A stretch of 14,887 nt of DNA from positions 1 to 14,887 of the forward strand of contig CAIOLZ010000077.1 of the NCBI GenBank assembly GCA_903859265.1. The letters are read 5' to 3'. The position numbers and the translations under genes are program-made. The notes under the pieces are model-generated. The model was given only the letters and a program-made list of their open reading frames with translations. It did not search any database and had not been told where the DNA came from. The stretch is from an uncultured beta proteobacterium (GTDB lineage: Bacteria > Pseudomonadota > Gammaproteobacteria > Burkholderiales > Burkholderiaceae_C). This document shows, piece by piece, positions 13,501 through 14,887 of the stretch. The stretch's first letter is position 1. Every line of letters begins with the position of its first letter.

Positions 13501-14887
13501 TGCGCGGCTTTGGCTGGACTGTGGACGTAGCCCATAGTGGCGCGCAGGCACTCTCCATGGTGAACCAGCGCAGGGCAGCCGGTCGCCAAACCTACCAATG
13601 TATCTACATCGACTGGCAGATGCCCGGCATCAACGGATGGGAAACGCTGGAGAGGCTGGGTAAGTTTTACGCGGATCACGCCGAGGTGATGCCGCACTGC
13701 GTGATGCTGTCTGCCAACAACCGCGATGATTTGTCGCAACGCACGGCGGACGAGCAGAACCGCATCGACGCATTTTTGATCAAACCCGTTACGGCATCCA
13801 TGCTGATGGATGCATCCCGGGCCCGCGCCATTGGGGGCGAATCGGTGCGCCGTTCCCCGCGCAGCAGCATGCGCCAACTCGCCGGCATGCGCATTCTGGT
13901 GGTCGAGGACAACGCCATCAACCAGCAAGTTGCGGAAGAACTGCTGAGCTACGAAGGCGCGCTGGTATCGATCGTGGGCGATGGACGCCAGGGCGTCAAT
14001 GCCGTGGCAGCGGCGAAAAAACAATTCGACGCGGTATTGATGGACGTGCAAATGCCGGTGATGGACGGTTACGCAGCAACCCAGGCAATCCGTGAGCAAC
14101 TCGGGCTGGCCGCGCTGCCGATCATTGGCCTGACCGCCAATGCCATGGCAAGCGATCGCCAGGCCTGCATCGACGCTGGCATGAACGAGCACATTGGCAA
14201 ACCTTTTGACATGGCGCAACTCACATCCATGCTGCTTGAACTGACCGGCTTCACGCCCGAATCACAGGTCCGGTCCACCGCAGCGCTGGCTTTGGCGAGT
14301 TCAGCGCTGTCCACTGATCCCTCGGGTCTGGTCAATGCCGATATCGACTTGCCCGCCGCACTTGCACGGCTTGGCGGCCTGCGAGCACTTTATGCGCGCT
14401 CCGCCAGCGATTTGAGCCGGGGATTGCAATCGCTGGCGGTGGACCTGACCACCATGCTCGACGTCGCCGACCTCCAGTCTGCCAAAGCGCTCCTGCACAC
14501 TTTCAAAGGTAACGCCGGCACGATGGGCCTGACAAGGCTGCACGCAGTGCTCGCCGGGCTGGAGGCCACTTGCAGCAAAGGCACCGCTGACGAAGTTCGC
14601 AATCAGGCGAAGCTTTTGGAGGACGTCGTGCAGGACGCTCTGGCCGCGTTGCAGCAGGCCTTGGCCCTGTTGGGAGAGCCGGGTACCGCCAGTCCACAGG
14701 TCATTGCCAACGCCGGCATCGCGCAAAAGGCCATTGCGTTATTGCGGGACCAATTGCTTCCCATGTTGGCGGCGGACGATCTGACCGTGCTGGAGATTTT
14801 TGCTGCGCACCGGGAAACGCTGGCGCACTTGCCGCAGGATGCCGCGGCGCAGCTCGAAGACGCCCTGCAACAGCTCGATCTGGAACG
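10581..14887 (+). CDS. Hybrid histidine kinase GAF-PASx4-HisKA-HATPase-REC-REC-HPt (3' partial)
   Basis: A sensor kinase read open for 1435 codons without a stop to the window edge; the end is probably close. Order, counting from the TTG: GAF, about 15-170 (RNLDVLDTAPE, DANRQWFKANFGLDA, ISFCGHAIL, VGTLCVMD); four PAS/PAC modules, about 190-310, 312-440, 443-570 and 571-700; HisKA with phospho-acceptor His718 in MSHEIRTPMNAILG; an ATPase with N box QVLINLAGNAIKF, DSGIGI, and GGTGLGLAIS; REC1 with Asp1011 in YIDWQMPG; REC2 with Asp1155 in LMDVQMPVMDGY; HPt with His1306 in LLHTFKGNAGTMG. All phosphorelay residues are present. No membrane segment or signal peptide is seen, so it should be a cytosolic sensor. 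The homology begins right after TTG (LTAHYIAPALPADE), and the first in-frame ATG would cut into GAF, so TTG is preferred, with a weak GGA upstream. The output regulator is outside the window. Confidence 0.92.
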   Translation, partial: MTAHYIAPALPADEDRRLESLRNLDVLDTAPESNLDALARAASLACEVPISLISLIDANRQWFKANFGLDATQTPRDISFCGHAILGNELFEIPDAAKDPRFAANPLVTQAPNIRFYAGMPLTLSDGSNVGTLCVMDRTPTTLNHSQREILKNLASAAASLLEKRGQLQQVAKWTRRVEQGNEDHLHLATIVEQSDDAIISQDTSGRVTSWNVAAQRMFGYSAQEMLGHPISRLFPQSRLAEEPALLERLHRGEPVVNFETVRRHKSGQDIAVSVSMSPLSGPDGKLVGVSKIVRDISFRLASEAALKSNHVQYKALIDAMFEGVVVQRADGFIVSCNQSAEDLLGLTHSQMIGRTSVDPSWRCVHEDMSAWPGAAHPSMIALATGEEVRDAVMGVYKSDGVLGWISINAKPIFEDESGVPTSVICTFVDISQRKLAADRLRQSEQTFAAIFNNATSGMGILSPKGVWLNTNTALCEFLGYSEVELSEMTFTDISHPDEWEVDKQQFERLLNDEIQVYQRAKRYLHREGYTVWGLASVSVVRDRTDCPEFVVTQIIDITARKRAEESLAASNALMEESQEIAKVGGWELDLRSGDLYWTRETYRIHEASPDDFNPTVDAGVGYFTEPSRQRITKALDAAIASGEPYDLELETLTTKGTLIHVRTTGRATVEDGKTIRLSGIFQDITERKQYEKSLQQAREAAELATQSKGQFLANMSHEIRTPMNAILGMLKLLGNTALTSNQFDYVSKTEGAAKSLLGLLNDILDFSKIDAGKMELDVRPFHVDRLMRDLAVVLCANVGNKAIEVLYDIDPLLPPMLMGDSMRLQQVLINLAGNAIKFTSQGQVVIALKADGSRPNRKGLTRVLFSVQDSGIGIAPENQAKIFTGFSQAEASTSRRFGGTGLGLAISQRLVEIMGGKIALISTLGVGSTFHFALQMESPAMEEGLQEPADSVARQVLLIDDNPVACRLMAAMLRGFGWTVDVAHSGAQALSMVNQRRAAGRQTYQCIYIDWQMPGINGWETLERLGKFYADHAEVMPHCVMLSANNRDDLSQRTADEQNRIDAFLIKPVTASMLMDASRARAIGGESVRRSPRSSMRQLAGMRILVVEDNAINQQVAEELLSYEGALVSIVGDGRQGVNAVAAAKKQFDAVLMDVQMPVMDGYAATQAIREQLGLAALPIIGLTANAMASDRQACIDAGMNEHIGKPFDMAQLTSMLLELTGFTPESQVRSTAALALASSALSTDPSGLVNADIDLPAALARLGGLRALYARSASDLSRGLQSLAVDLTTMLDVADLQSAKALLHTFKGNAGTMGLTRLHAVLAGLEATCSKGTADEVRNQAKLLEDVVQDALAALQQALALLGEPGTASPQVIANAGIAQKAIALLRDQLLPMLAADDLTVLEIFAAHRETLAHLPQDAAAQLEDALQQLDLE

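Overview
The window is GC-rich, densely coding bacterial DNA. DapF, class A RNase P RNA, a GntR/GntK/TRAP sugar-acid locus and a GAF/multi-PAS hybrid kinase together suggest a betaproteobacterium, probably Burkholderiales of Comamonadaceae type (Rhodoferax/Polaromonas-like). This placement is inferred from protein and RNA style, not from a database search. No CRISPR array, tRNA, transposase or phage gene was seen, so the region looks chromosomal.

Layout. (1) 1-155, minus: the 5' end of dapF, with an apparent one-base frameshift near position 66. (2) 206-1947, plus: a LACTB2-like metallo-beta-lactamase-fold hydrolase, overlapping by 4 bp an S4-domain protein with the pseudouridine synthase fold but without the family's catalytic motifs. 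(3) 1978-6504: a sugar-acid locus. It has a GntR-type LacI-family repressor (minus), then divergently gluconokinase and a complete TRAP transporter in the order DctQ-DctM-DctP. The divergent promoter region has two copies of a GATAGCGCTATC operator flanking a perfect 12-bp inverted repeat. (4) 6520-6951, minus: a two-CBS-domain protein. (5) about 7004-7467, minus: rnpB, recognised from sequence and helices, unusually long and with an extra branched arm. (6) 7547-8569, plus: an exported transglutaminase-like protein. (7) 8632-10479, plus: a COG2509-type FAD-dependent oxidoreductase. (8) 10581 to the window end, plus: a very large soluble-looking GAF-PASx4-HisKA-HATPase-REC-REC-HPt kinase, cut near its C terminus.

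How the genes work together. Region 3 reads as one catabolic module. DctP captures a sugar acid, most simply gluconate, in the periplasm; DctQM import it; GntK phosphorylates it to 6-phosphogluconate; GntR represses through the paired operators. The hydrolase/S4 pair in region 2 is translationally coupled and may act together on RNA, which is inference. The other genes look like independent housekeeping or signalling units.

The points most worth a second look are the catalytically degenerate pseudouridine-synthase-like protein, the symmetric operator/inverted-repeat arrangement before gntK, the extended RNase P RNA and the broken dapF reading frame. I did not find a clearly novel multi-gene system such as a defence island.
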